DNA from: Coriobacteriaceae bacterium
GTDB lineage: Bacteria > Actinomycetota > Coriobacteriia > Coriobacteriales > Atopobiaceae
DNA: 64,000 nt
Direction of reading: 5' to 3'
Assembly: GCA_004557505.1 (NCBI GenBank)
Contig: SFGZ01000008.1
Span: 1 to 64,000, forward strand
This document shows, piece by piece, positions 35,158 to 43,634 of the stretch. Made by a program: the position numbers and the translations under genes. Every line of letters starts with the position of its first letter. The first letter of the stretch is position 1. A model generated the notes under the pieces. That model was not told where the DNA came from. It worked only from the letters and a program-made list of their open reading frames with translations, and did no database searches.

Positions 35158-36198
35158 CTACTCGCCTCCCTTCTCGGACGCGCCTGCGACCGCCTGGTCG
35201 GAACAGACCCGGGCGAGCAGGCGCGCGTGGTGGTTCTTGACGACGCTCCTGTGCTGGATGAGCGCGTCCGCGACGACGATCACGATGAGGATGATGCCGG
35301 TGATGGCGTTGTCGTAGTTGGACGAGAAGCCCATGAAGACGAGCAGGTAGCTGATGGAGGCCATGATCACGGCGCCCACCGCGGCGCCCATGACGGAGCC
35401 GACGCCGCCCACCAGGCTAATGCCCCCGAGCACGCAGGCCGCGATGGCCTTCATCTCGTAGCCGCTGCCGGAGTCGGCGGTGACGAAGCCGATGCGGCTC
35501 GTGAAGATGATGCCAGCGATGGCAGAGAGCACGCCGCAGATGACGTAGGCGAGCACCTTCGTGCGCCTGGCGGGGATGCCGACGAGCTCGGCGCCGCTTG
35601 CGTTGTCGCCCACGGCGATGAAGTAGCGTCCGTGGCGGGTCTTGGCCGTGAGCGCCCATATCACGACGGTGAGCGCCATGGCGGCACAGTAGTACACCGT
35701 AAGGCCGCCCACGGCCGTGACGGCCGAGAAGTCCTTGAAGTCCTTGGGGAGGTTCTCAACCCAGGCGCCGTTGGTGTAGAGGTACATGAGGCCGCGCAGG
35801 ATGCCGCAGATTCCCAGCGTGAAGATGAGCGACGGCGCACGCATGATGGCGACGCCCCAGCCGTTGATGAGGCCGACGGCCGCGCCGATGAGGACGCCAA
35901 CGAGGACCGCCGCCGGGACGGGCGCGCCGTCGCGCAGCATCGAGCCCACGACGGTGGCGACAATGCCCAGGTTGGCACCGACGGAGACGTCTATCTCGCC
36001 GATGAAGAGGGTGAACGCCATGCCCACGGCGACAAGCGTGTACACGACCGACGTGTTGAAGCATGCGGAGACGTTCGACGAGTTGAGAAACGACGGGTTT
36101 ATCAGCCCCACCACCAGGAAGAGGGCGATGAGGAACAGGACGCTGCTCAACTCCCTCGCATGCAACAGCTTCTTCAGCGCTTTCACCGTGACACACAC
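35158..36198 (-). CDS. lsrC: AI-2 ABC transporter permease LsrC
   Basis: A 346-aa membrane permease. LsrC-like segments: EIDVSVGANLGI, GRYFIAVGDNASGAELVGI, SRIGFVTADSGSGYEMKAIAACVLGGISL, and a hydrophobic ending before a short charged tail. The annotated GTG at 36198 directly abuts the GGAAG SD; a GTG four codons later (36186, VKALKK) has better spacing and may be the true start. Encoded after lsrA with a ~36-nt gap and immediately before lsrD. Confidence 0.91.
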   Translation of the reverse strand: MCVTVKALKKLLHARELSSVLFLIALFLVVGLINPSFLNSSNVSACFNTSVVYTLVAVGMAFTLFIGEIDVSVGANLGIVATVVGSMLRDGAPVPAAVLVGVLIGAAVGLINGWGVAIMRAPSLIFTLGICGILRGLMYLYTNGAWVENLPKDFKDFSAVTAVGGLTVYYCAAMALTVVIWALTAKTRHGRYFIAVGDNASGAELVGIPARRTKVLAYVICGVLSAIAGIIFTSRIGFVTADSGSGYEMKAIAACVLGGISLVGGVGSVMGAAVGAVIMASISYLLVFMGFSSNYDNAITGIILIVIVVADALIQHRSVVKNHHARLLARVCSDQAVAGASEKGGE

Positions 36199-36234
36199 CT
36201 TCCGTCAGCGACACCTGCCCTAGGGACCGCAGTG

Positions 36235-37791
36235 CTATGAGGCGACCTTCTCTCCCGCGCCCTCGTTGTAGACACCGAAGGACGCCGCCATGAGGTTGTC
36301 CTGGGTTATCTCGCCCTTCTTGAACTCGTGGTTGATACGGCCCCGGAACATGGTCACCGCGCGGTCGGCCAGCTCCACGACCTCCTCCATGTCGCTCGAG
36401 ATGAGAAGGATCGAGACGCCCGTCTTCCTCAGGTCTTGGAGCACCGCGTAGACGTCGCCGCGGGCCGCGGCGTCAATGCCGCGCGTGGGTTCGTCGAGGA
36501 TGACGAGGCGCGGCTGGGACGCGAAGGCGCGGGCGATGACTATCTTCTGCTGGTTTCCGCCGGAGAGGCTTCCCACCTCCTGGTCGAGGCCCATGATCTT
36601 GGTGTGGAAGCTGTCGACGTAGGACTGGGAGATCCTGTCCTCATCAACCCTGTTGAGGAAGAGGGGGCCCAGGCGCCCGCCGTTGAGGATCGAGGCCGTG
36701 GTGTTCTCGGCGACGCCCCGGATGCGGAAGATCCCGTTTGCGAAGCGGTCCTCGGAGACGTAGTTGATGCCCTCCTCGATGACCCGCCGCGTGCTCTCGC
36801 CCGTGATGTCCCTGCCGTCGAGAAGCACCTTGCCGCCCAGGACCTTGTCGCGGCCGAAGATGGTGGTTGCCATCTCCGTGCGCCCGGCACCCACGACGCC
36901 TGCGAGGCCAACCATCTCGCCCGGGTAGATCTTGAGGTTCACGTGCGAGAAGCCATAGCCGGTGAAGTCCCGGAGCTCCAGGACGGGCCTGGCATCGCGG
37001 TCGATCTCGGACAGGGGGCTCGGCGAGGCCTTGGCCTCGCGCTTCTTGGTGTCGGGCGGAAGGAGGCCGCGGATGAGGTCATCGCGCGTGAACTCGGAGA
37101 CCTTGCCCCGCATGGCGATGACGCCGTCGCACATGACCGAGACGCGGTCGGCGATCTCGAAGACCTCCGTGAGCCTGTGCGTGATGTAGATGATGCCGAT
37201 GCCCTTTGCCTTGAGGCTCCCGATCACCTTGAAGAGGCTCTTGACCTCGTCGAACGCAAGTGCGGAGGTGGGCTCGTCCAAGATGAGGACCTTCGAGCGG
37301 CGCATGATGCCGCGAAGGATCTCGACCATGCCCTGCTCGGCGATCGAGAGCGTCGAGGCCTTGCGCCCGAGGTCGAAGTGCCAGCCGATCTCGTCCATCG
37401 TCTGCCCGAGGCGACGGTCGAGCTCGCTCGGGCTCTCGGCAAAGCCAATCTCGACGTTCTCGCGGACGCTCATGTTGGGGAAGAGCATGGGCTCCTGGGG
37501 CACCATGTAGGTGCTGTTGGAAAGCGCCTCGCGGGTGCTGTTGTGCTCGATCTTGCGCCCCTCGATGTAGATCTCGCCGCAGTCCTGCGTGTAGATGCCC
37601 ATGATGATCTTCATGAGGGTCGACTTGCCGGCGCCATTGCCGCCCACCAGGGCAATCGCCTCACCGGGCATGAGGTCGAGGCTCACGCCCTTGAGGACGT
37701 AGTTCGACCCAAACGCCTTGCAGATGTCGCGTACGGACAGCAGCGCGCCCTCGGCCTCGTGGGAGGAGGCGCGCTCGTTCGCATCCGCCAT
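36235..37791 (-). CDS. lsrA: AI-2 ABC transporter ATP-binding protein LsrA
   Basis: A 518-aa protein with two fused ABC domains, as in RbsA/LsrA. Domain 1 (about 15-250): GGNGAGKST, a non-canonical signature LSIAEQ and VLILDEPTSAL. Domain 2 (about 260-505): a degenerate Walker A GVVGAGRTEM, a canonical LSGGNQQK signature and VILDEPTRGID. This asymmetry is normal for the family. First gene of the leftward operon; the promoter region with repeated GTTCATA sites lies just upstream. Confidence 0.93.
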   Translation of the reverse strand: MADANERASSHEAEGALLSVRDICKAFGSNYVLKGVSLDLMPGEAIALVGGNGAGKSTLMKIIMGIYTQDCGEIYIEGRKIEHNSTREALSNSTYMVPQEPMLFPNMSVRENVEIGFAESPSELDRRLGQTMDEIGWHFDLGRKASTLSIAEQGMVEILRGIMRRSKVLILDEPTSALAFDEVKSLFKVIGSLKAKGIGIIYITHRLTEVFEIADRVSVMCDGVIAMRGKVSEFTRDDLIRGLLPPDTKKREAKASPSPLSEIDRDARPVLELRDFTGYGFSHVNLKIYPGEMVGLAGVVGAGRTEMATTIFGRDKVLGGKVLLDGRDITGESTRRVIEEGINYVSEDRFANGIFRIRGVAENTTASILNGGRLGPLFLNRVDEDRISQSYVDSFHTKIMGLDQEVGSLSGGNQQKIVIARAFASQPRLVILDEPTRGIDAAARGDVYAVLQDLRKTGVSILLISSDMEEVVELADRAVTMFRGRINHEFKKGEITQDNLMAASFGVYNEGAGEKVAS

Positions 37792-37802
37792 TACTGTCCC
37801 CC

Positions 37803-37867
37803 GTTCATAGAAAAGGTGCCGTCGAGAGAAACGGTTTAATGTATGGACTTTTGTTTACCTTATGAAC
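37803..37867. promoter_or_regulatory. Inverted GTTCATA/TATGAAC pair, candidate LsrR operator
   Basis: GTTCATA at 37803-37809 and TATGAAC at 37861-37867, 51 bp apart and inverted. The right copy overlaps the -35 box of the proposed lsrA promoter and the left copy lies downstream of the predicted transcription start, a layout that suits repression by a looping SorC-type regulator. Confidence 0.45.
37838..37866 (-). promoter_or_regulatory. Putative lsrA promoter
   Basis: On the minus strand TTCATA (37861-37866) and TACATT (37838-37843) are separated by exactly 17 nt; each matches 4 of 6 consensus bases, as expected for an activator-dependent or repressed promoter. The lsrA ATG lies about 40 nt downstream of the expected start of transcription. 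Confidence 0.4.
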
Positions 37868-38229
37868 ACTCTACTGGTTTTTGCTTAGACGGATGCATGC
37901 GCATGGATGGATGGCCCCAAATTGGCGACATACGGTCGCGATGCGGCCGCAAATGGTGGGTGCATACCCGTCTGCATGCATGGGAATCCCTGTGCGGCCA
38001 GCTGAAAAAACAGGCAAATACTTGTGGTTTTACAGCGTCTTAGCCCAAGCCACCCAGACGCGGCCCCAAAAGCCGACATCAACCGTTTGCCGACGCCCTC
38101 CTGCGTTTGCGGGCAACGCCGACAGCGTGGTCGCCCCTTCGTGAGACAGTGTTCCCTGAGCTGCATTCTCTGTACAAACTCTGTTACAATTGTCCATGCA
38201 TTAGTAATTTGTTCTAAGAGAGGCCTTTC

Positions 38230-39171
38230 ATGGATGACTCGACCAACCTATATATGGTTAAGGCGGCGTGGTACTACTACATCGTTGGCTATACGCAGAG
38301 CGACATCGCATCCATGCTGGGGCTCTCGAGGGCTAAGGTGGTGCGCCTGCTCGACGAGGCGCGCGAGCAGGGCGTGGTGCAGTTCACCTTCAGGGCAAAC
38401 GACAGCTCGCGCATGGGGCTCGAGCAGGAGTTCGTCAGCCGCTTTGGGCTTGACGGCGCCTTCATCGTCCCCACGTCGCTCGACAGGGCCGCGACCGAGG
38501 ACTCCATCGCGCGCGCCACGTCCATGTACGTCTCGTCCCACCTCGGGGACGGGTCGTACCTCAACATGGGCTACGGCGCCATGATGAACAGGGTCATGGG
38601 GTACCTGTCGCGCGGGACCTGCCGCAACCTGAGCGTCATCAGCCTCACGGGAGGCGTCAACTTCTACTTGCAGGACATCCCGCCCAGCGTCATGTCCATC
38701 AGGCTCAACCTCCTTCCCTGCCCCATACTCCTCTCCACCAAGGAGCTCCGAGACGCCATGGTCCGGGAGCCGAGCATCACGAGCATCGCCAAGATGGTGG
38801 GCCTCGCCTCGATGAGCGTGGTGGGCATCGGCGGCATCTCCGACAACGCGACCATCCAGAAGAACGGCATGCTCACGAAGAGCGACTTCGAGCTGCTGCG
38901 CATGCGTGGCTCCGTGGGTGACATCCTCTGCCACTTCATCGACGTCGACGGCAACCCCCTTGACACCGACATCGAGTCGAGGATCGTCTCCACGAGCCTC
39001 TCCGCACTCGAGCGCATGAGCAACGTGGTGGCCGCCGCCGGGGGCGACGAGAAGGTGCGCGCGATTCGCGCGGTCCTCAGACACGGCTACGTCAACGCCC
39101 TCATCACCGACGAGCGGACCGCGCGAAAGGTCATCGAGGAGGACGACAGGCTCAAGGAGATGGTCCCATGA
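38230..39171 (+). CDS. lsrR: Transcriptional regulator LsrR (SorC/DeoR type)
   Basis: A 313-aa repressor expected to bind phospho-AI-2. N-terminal helix-turn-helix (about 12-50) with AAWYYYIVGYTQSDIASMLGLSR, then a SorC sugar-phosphate-binding domain, with GYGAMMNRVM and LTGGVNFYLQDIP, and the effector-pocket-like VVGIGGISDNATIQK. AGAGG lies 6 nt before the ATG. Divergent from lsrA and overlapping lsrK by 4 nt (ATGA). In E. coli lsrR is downstream of lsrK; the order is swapped here. Confidence 0.9.
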   Translation: MDDSTNLYMVKAAWYYYIVGYTQSDIASMLGLSRAKVVRLLDEAREQGVVQFTFRANDSSRMGLEQEFVSRFGLDGAFIVPTSLDRAATEDSIARATSMYVSSHLGDGSYLNMGYGAMMNRVMGYLSRGTCRNLSVISLTGGVNFYLQDIPPSVMSIRLNLLPCPILLSTKELRDAMVREPSITSIAKMVGLASMSVVGIGGISDNATIQKNGMLTKSDFELLRMRGSVGDILCHFIDVDGNPLDTDIESRIVSTSLSALERMSNVVAAAGGDEKVRAIRAVLRHGYVNALITDERTARKVIEEDDRLKEMVP

Positions 39172-40730
39172 AGTACCTGATGGCAATCGATGCGGGAACG
39201 GGCAGCGTGCGAGCCGTGGTATTCGACACCAATGGCACGCAGGTGGGCGTGGCGCAGAGGGAGTGGACGCACCGCGAGGACCCGCGCTGGCCCGGGAGCA
39301 TGGACTTTGACTGGAGGCGCAACTGGGACCTCGCCCGCGGCTGCGTGCGCGAGGTCCTTGCGTCGACGGGGGTCGACCCCTCAGACGTCGCTGCGGTATC
39401 GACCACCTGCATGCGCGAGGGCATCCTCCTCTATGATGCCGACGGCAACGAGATTTGGGCATGCGCAAACGTCGACGCGCGCAGCGACGATGAGGTGGCG
39501 CAGCTCATCGAGAAGGACCCCGCTCTCGAGCGCGAGCTCTACCTCGAGAGCGGCCAGACCTACGCCCTGGGCGCGCTTCCCAGGCTGCTCTGGGTCAAGA
39601 ACAAGATGCCCGAGGTCTACGAGCGCGCGGCGACGCTCGGCATGTTCAACGACTGGCTCATCTATCGCCTCACGGGCGTGCTGGCCGTGGAGCCCTCCAA
39701 CGGCTCGACCACCGGCATCATGAGCCTCGAGCGGCGCGACTGGGACCCCTCGATCTCCGAGCGATGCGGCCTGCGCGCGGACCTGTTCGGGCCCGTGCTC
39801 GAGTGCGGCTCTCTGGCCGGCCGCGTGAGCGCCCAGGGCGCAAGCGACACGGGGCTTTCCGAGGGGACGCCCGTTGTCGTGGGCGGCGGCGACTGCCAGC
39901 TGGGCATGATCGGCGTCGACGCATGCCTGCCGGGGCAGGCCGGCGTCTTTGGCGGCAGCTTCTGGCAGTACGAGTTCAACACCGCAAACCCCAAGACCGA
40001 CGGCCAGTGCCGCGTGCGCGTGAACTGCCACGCCATCCCCGGCGTGTGGCAATACGAGGCCCTCGCCTTCAAGCCCGGGCTGGTCATGCGCTGGTTCCGC
40101 GATGCATTCTGCCAGGAGGAGAAGCGCATCGCCGGCGAGTCCGGCACGAGCGCCTACGACCTCATGGACGAGCGCGCCGCCGAGGTGCCCGTGGGCGCGG
40201 GCGGCATGGTGTGCTGCTTCAGCGACATCATGGACTACATCCACTGGACCCACGCCGCGCCGACGTTCACCAACTTCGAGCTCGACCCCGAAAGATACAA
40301 CAAGGGCACCTTCTACCGTGCGATCCTCGAGAACACGGCGCTGCTCGTGAGGGGCCACATCGATCTTGTGCGCGAGTCCACGGGCAGCGAGCCCGATGAG
40401 CTGGTGTTTGCCGGAGGCGCATCCTACAGCGACCTCTGGGCGCAGATCGTGAGCGACGTCACCGGCAAGCCCGTGCGCGTGCCCGTGGTGAAGGAGGCGA
40501 CGGCCCTTGGGGCGGCGATTCTCGCCGGCTACGGCGTTGGCATCTACCCAAGCGTCGCCGAGGGGGCGCGCCGGGTGGTGAAGATCGAGAAGACCTTCTC
40601 GCCCGACGTGGCAAACCATGCCGCGTATGAGGGGCTCTACGAGACGTGGCGCAAGGTCTATGCCGCGCAGCTGGGCCTGAGCGAGCGGGGAGTCACGAAG
40701 GGCATGTGGAGCGCACCTGGCATCAAGTAG
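39168..40730 (+). CDS. lsrK: Autoinducer-2 kinase LsrK
   Basis: A 520-aa FGGY-family kinase that phosphorylates the open form of AI-2 inside the cell and so starts lsr induction. It resembles E. coli LsrK closely as I recall it: LMAIDAGTGSVRAVVFD, PGSMDFDW, SMREGI-like CMREGILLYD, WACANVDARS, VVVGGGDCQLG, LVMRWFRDAFCQEEK and VVKEATALGAAILAG. Start ATG overlaps the lsrR stop. The regulator-kinase coupling implies a fixed stoichiometry of sensor and effector synthesis. Confidence 0.94.
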   Translation: MKYLMAIDAGTGSVRAVVFDTNGTQVGVAQREWTHREDPRWPGSMDFDWRRNWDLARGCVREVLASTGVDPSDVAAVSTTCMREGILLYDADGNEIWACANVDARSDDEVAQLIEKDPALERELYLESGQTYALGALPRLLWVKNKMPEVYERAATLGMFNDWLIYRLTGVLAVEPSNGSTTGIMSLERRDWDPSISERCGLRADLFGPVLECGSLAGRVSAQGASDTGLSEGTPVVVGGGDCQLGMIGVDACLPGQAGVFGGSFWQYEFNTANPKTDGQCRVRVNCHAIPGVWQYEALAFKPGLVMRWFRDAFCQEEKRIAGESGTSAYDLMDERAAEVPVGAGGMVCCFSDIMDYIHWTHAAPTFTNFELDPERYNKGTFYRAILENTALLVRGHIDLVRESTGSEPDELVFAGGASYSDLWAQIVSDVTGKPVRVPVVKEATALGAAILAGYGVGIYPSVAEGARRVVKIEKTFSPDVANHAAYEGLYETWRKVYAAQLGLSERGVTKGMWSAPGIK

Positions 40731-40823
40731 GCCCGCGCCGCCGGAGGGCCTCAACCGCGCGGCGGCGCCCCGGCGTCAGGGCCCATGCCCGGCGCATGGC
40801 AACGCACAAGAGGAAGGATTGAC

Positions 40824-41174
40824 ATGTTTGTGACAAACGAGGGCGAGTTCGAATACCGCTTTGGCGACTCTGGCCCCAAGTACCTCATGAAGGGGCCGAG
40901 GGCGAACTTCGCGCTCGTCGCCTTCCAGCCGGAGCAGGACTTCGACGCACATCACCACAACGTGATGGAGGAGGACTTCTACATCCTCGAGGGCAAGATC
41001 GACATCGTTGTCGACGGCAAGGTCAACGTGCTCGAGCCTGGCGACTTCATCCACATCGAGCCGGGGGAGGTCCACTACGTGAACAACCCCTACGACAAGC
41101 CCGTGAAGATGGTATCGGTGCTGGCGCCCCACACCGACCCCGACAAGTTCATCGATCCCAAGCCCGCATACTAG
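40824..41174 (+). CDS. Cupin-domain protein linked to the lsr locus
   Basis: A 116-aa single-domain cupin. Motif 1 is visible as AHHHNVMEEDFYILEGKIDI (His ligands and Glu) and motif 2 as PGDFIHIEPGEVHYVNN, so a metal-binding site is intact. The ATG at 40824 has AGGAAGG about 7 nt upstream. It follows lsrK by about 90 nt on the same strand and precedes the rpmB promoter, so it most likely belongs to the lsrRK transcript. LsrG, the enzyme that isomerises phospho-AI-2 before LsrF, is missing from the locus; small metal-binding cupins often catalyse isomerisation or dioxygenation, so this could replace LsrG. That is inference. Confidence 0.82.
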   Translation: MFVTNEGEFEYRFGDSGPKYLMKGPRANFALVAFQPEQDFDAHHHNVMEEDFYILEGKIDIVVDGKVNVLEPGDFIHIEPGEVHYVNNPYDKPVKMVSVLAPHTDPDKFIDPKPAY

Positions 41175-41272
41175 GGGTCCGGTGCGCTGGTCGGCGGGAT
41201 GTGCCGGGAACGCCTGGGCCCATCATCAGGGGTCGCAAGGTGGGGCCAAAACCAAGAAGTTGTGTATATCGC

Positions 41273-41300
41273 TTGCGGGGAGCCGCCCGAGTGGTATAGT
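41273..41300 (+). promoter_or_regulatory. Putative rpmB promoter
   Basis: TTGCGG (41273-41278), 16-nt spacer, TATAGT (41295-41300), about 55 nt upstream of the rpmB ATG. Confidence 0.55.
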
Positions 41301-41355
41301 TGCAAGGCTTGTTGATTAACGGGCGCGCGAGCGCCGCACTCTGGAGGTCAAGGTC

Positions 41356-41544
41356 ATGTCGAAGGTTTGTGATATCTGCGGCAAGCATGCCGTCGCCGGT
41401 CGTTCCATCAGCCACTCCCACCGCACGGTCGCCCGCACGTTCAAGCCCAACATTCAGCGCGTCTCCGTCATCGTCGACGGCCAGCGCAAGAAGCTGAACG
41501 TCTGCACGAGGTGCCTCAAGAAGGGCAACCTCGTACGCGGCTAG
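41356..41544 (+). CDS. rpmB: 50S ribosomal protein L28
   Basis: A 62-aa ribosomal protein. It begins MSKVCDICGKH and has a second pair CTRCL, giving a zinc-binding (C+) L28, with the typical HSHRTVARTFKPNIQRV middle. Single gene between its own promoter and a strong terminator. Confidence 0.95.
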   Translation: MSKVCDICGKHAVAGRSISHSHRTVARTFKPNIQRVSVIVDGQRKKLNVCTRCLKKGNLVRG

Positions 41545-41570
41545 ATCTTTACGGACACAGCGCACGAAGC

Positions 41571-41598
41571 GAGGGCCGCACCGTATGGTGCGGCCCTC
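41571..41598 (+). terminator. Intrinsic terminator after rpmB
   Basis: GAGGGCCGCACC (41571-41582) and GGTGCGGCCCTC (41587-41598), a perfect 12-bp stem with a 4-nt loop, then TCCTTT. It also lies at the 3' end of the convergent HAD-TPK gene and may serve both. Confidence 0.75.
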
Positions 41599-41623
41599 TC
41601 CTTTGCGGCCCGCCGAGACGCGC

Positions 41624-42991
41624 CTACTTCAGCAGGAACGCCGCGACGGCGCCGGAGCTCACCGATACCACGGCGTCCTCGCCCTCCACCACGTTCGAGA
41701 TGCCAAGGTCGTTGAGAAGCCCCAGGGGGCTCTCCTCAAGGCACCACCTCATGCCCGACTCGCTGACGACCGTCCCCGGGGCCACGGCCACCGCGGAGAA
41801 GGTGCGCCCGCGCGCATCCGCGCCGAGCCGCCACTCGTCCGCGCCGCCCGCGGCCACCACGCGCATCTCGAACGCATCCTCGACCAGCGCGGGGCTTGCG
41901 TCGGCGGCACCGGCGAGGAGGCCCACCACGCCCAGCGCATGGTCCGGCCGGCCACCGGACGCGCAGGTCACCGTGAGGCGAAGCGGACGGGCCTGCCGCG
42001 CCGCCTCGTGACGCGCGCAGTCGATGGCAAGGGAGAGGTCGGTCGCGTACTTCTCGACGGGAAACGCAATCGAGCGGCCCGCCTGACCCCTCGCCCAGGC
42101 GTCGGTTTCCGCGGAGACGGAGTCATGGTCGCCGCTGTATACATCCGGCACCACGCCGGCGGCGCGGCACGCCTCGGCACCGCGGTCTGCCGCGACGACG
42201 TAGTCCGCCGCGGCGGCAAGTCGTGCGACCAGCGCCGGGGAGCTGGGCGCAGGCGACCCGTCGACCACAAGCGCGCGCAGGGGCCTTGCCCCGGGCGCAG
42301 CCGCACCCTGCATCATTGGCGCCCCGGCGAAGTCTTGGATGAGCGCCAGAGAAAGCTCCCCGAAGCCGTGAGCGTAGATGTCGCACCACGGCCTCACGTC
42401 CCGCTCGTCGCGCCCGTCGTGATCGTTCATGAGCCCAACCACGTTGAACCCCGCGCGCTTTGAGGTGCGCACGCCAAACGGCGCGTCCTCGAAGACCCAA
42501 GTCTCTCCCACCGGCGTGCCAAGGCGGCGGGCGGCCTCGAGGTAGACGTCGGGGAACGCCTTGTCACGGCCCCCCACCTGCTCGGTCGTCACGATGCCTT
42601 GAAAGAGGCGGGAGAGGCCGTGCGCCTCGAGCGCCACGCGCGCCTCGCGCAGTGGGGTCGAGGTCGCAACGACCATGGGGATTCCGGCGGAGGCCAGCTC
42701 CTCGAGGAATTCGCGGGCACCGGGCATGAGCGGGATGTCGGTCTCGTAGTGGTGGCGCACGATGGCGCAGACCTCCTCGTAAAGCTCGCTGGCGGAAGTC
42801 TCGATGCCCAGCTCGTCGTGCATGATCTGGCAACCGTCCCCCACGGTCACGCTCTCGACGCGAGCGAAGAACTCCTGGCCGACGTCATCGCGGCCGTGCG
42901 CGCGGGCCAGCTCGACGATCACGCTGTTCCACATGCGCATGGAGTCCACGAGCGTTCCGTCACAGTCGAAAATGGCACCCTTGAAAGCCAT
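41624..42991 (-). CDS. HAD-family phosphatase fused to thiamine pyrophosphokinase
   Basis: A 455-aa two-domain protein. Domain 1 (about 1-225): HAD phosphatase of the phosphoglucomutase-like subgroup, with FDCDGTLVDS (Asp9/Asp11), VATST (motif II, 108-112), K144 in GRDKAFPD (motif III) and FEDAPFG (motif IV). Domain 2 (about 235-455): thiamine pyrophosphokinase with VAADRGAE (266-273), SGDHDSV (286-292), YATDLSLAI (315-323) and GGRPDHALG (346-354). TPK makes thiamine diphosphate from thiamine and ATP. The HAD part could be a thiamine-phosphate phosphatase supplying thiamine, or unrelated. No frameshift or stop separates the halves. Confidence 0.85.
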   Translation of the reverse strand: MAFKGAIFDCDGTLVDSMRMWNSVIVELARAHGRDDVGQEFFARVESVTVGDGCQIMHDELGIETSASELYEEVCAIVRHHYETDIPLMPGAREFLEELASAGIPMVVATSTPLREARVALEAHGLSRLFQGIVTTEQVGGRDKAFPDVYLEAARRLGTPVGETWVFEDAPFGVRTSKRAGFNVVGLMNDHDGRDERDVRPWCDIYAHGFGELSLALIQDFAGAPMMQGAAAPGARPLRALVVDGSPAPSSPALVARLAAAADYVVAADRGAEACRAAGVVPDVYSGDHDSVSAETDAWARGQAGRSIAFPVEKYATDLSLAIDCARHEAARQARPLRLTVTCASGGRPDHALGVVGLLAGAADASPALVEDAFEMRVVAAGGADEWRLGADARGRTFSAVAVAPGTVVSESGMRWCLEESPLGLLNDLGISNVVEGEDAVVSVSSGAVAAFLLK

Positions 42992-43180
42992 CGTTTCCCC
43001 TCCCCCTGCGGCAGGTCAGCCGTCGGGCAGCGAGCAGATTCGGTGTTGTCCACGGGCTTGCCGCGCGCGAGCTGGCGGCAACGCCCCTGGTTGGGTAAAG
43101 TATCCCATGGCCCGGACGTCGCCACCATCCACGTGGGCCAGCCTACAGCATCTGCACCAAGCTTCCGGAGGAAGAAGAAC

Positions 43181-43363
43181 ATGGCTCGTTATGACTACAA
43201 GTGCTCCTCATGCGGCTCAACCTTCGAGGTCGAGCACCCCATGAGCGCCCATCCCAAGGTGAACTGCCCAAAGTGCGGCCATGAGGCCGATCGCGTGTTC
43301 GAGACGTCCGGAATCGTGTTCAGGGGCTCCGGCTTCTACAACACCGACCAGAAGGGCAAGTAG
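43181..43363 (+). CDS. FmdB-family zinc ribbon protein
   Basis: A 60-aa protein starting MARYDYKCSSCG, with a second pair CPKCG: the FmdB/CxxC_CxxC_SSSS family, of unknown or regulatory function. The ATG at 43181 follows GGAGGAAG-type SD. It ends GSGFYNTDQKGK, also typical. Divergent from the HAD-TPK gene, with a terminator after it. Confidence 0.88.
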   Translation: MARYDYKCSSCGSTFEVEHPMSAHPKVNCPKCGHEADRVFETSGIVFRGSGFYNTDQKGK

Positions 43364-43421
43364 GCCAGGTCCCCGGATGCCCCATCGGCAAGCGCCGTTG
43401 GGCCCAAGCCACGCTGCACGC

Positions 43422-43454
43422 ACAAGGCCCCGTCGACTCCCGGCGGGGCCTTGT
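43422..43454 (+). terminator. Intrinsic terminator after the FmdB gene
   Basis: ACAAGGCCCCG (43422-43432) pairs with CGGGGCCTTGT (43444-43454), an 11-bp perfect stem with an 11-nt loop. Only two Ts follow the stem core, so it is moderate in strength. The rest of 43364-43634 is otherwise empty apart from a small GGGGCT/AGCCCC hairpin near 43565. Confidence 0.6.
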
Positions 43455-43634
43455 CACGAGAGCCACACCCACCACCGCCTGCCCGCCGTCGAGAGACATG
43501 GAGAAGCGCCAACGTCCGGGACCCCCCAGCGCAAAGTGGGCTAAGGTTATCTGCGCACAGGCATCGGGGCTCAGCCCCTCGATACAACGAAGCGCAAACG
43601 ACGCCACAAGGCGGACGTGGGTTCCGGAGGCAGC

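Larger units (their letters stand above)
37792..38229. promoter_or_regulatory. Divergent lsrA/lsrR control region
   Basis: 438 bases without a gene, AT-richer at both edges. Near lsrA are two GTTCATA half-sites in opposite orientation (37803-37809 and 37861-37867). Near lsrR the sequence from 38170 to 38215 is AT-rich with ACAATTGT (38187-38194) and a GTTCTAA (38211-38217) resembling the half-site. The central 37890-38000 part has GCATGC-containing repeats. In E. coli the same divergent region binds LsrR and CRP; binding here is inferred. Confidence 0.65.

Noticed and set aside
34076..37791. Ribose or other pentose ABC transporter
   Set aside because: LsrK, LsrF and LsrR in the same locus, plus the AI-2-site residues in the binding protein, favour AI-2.
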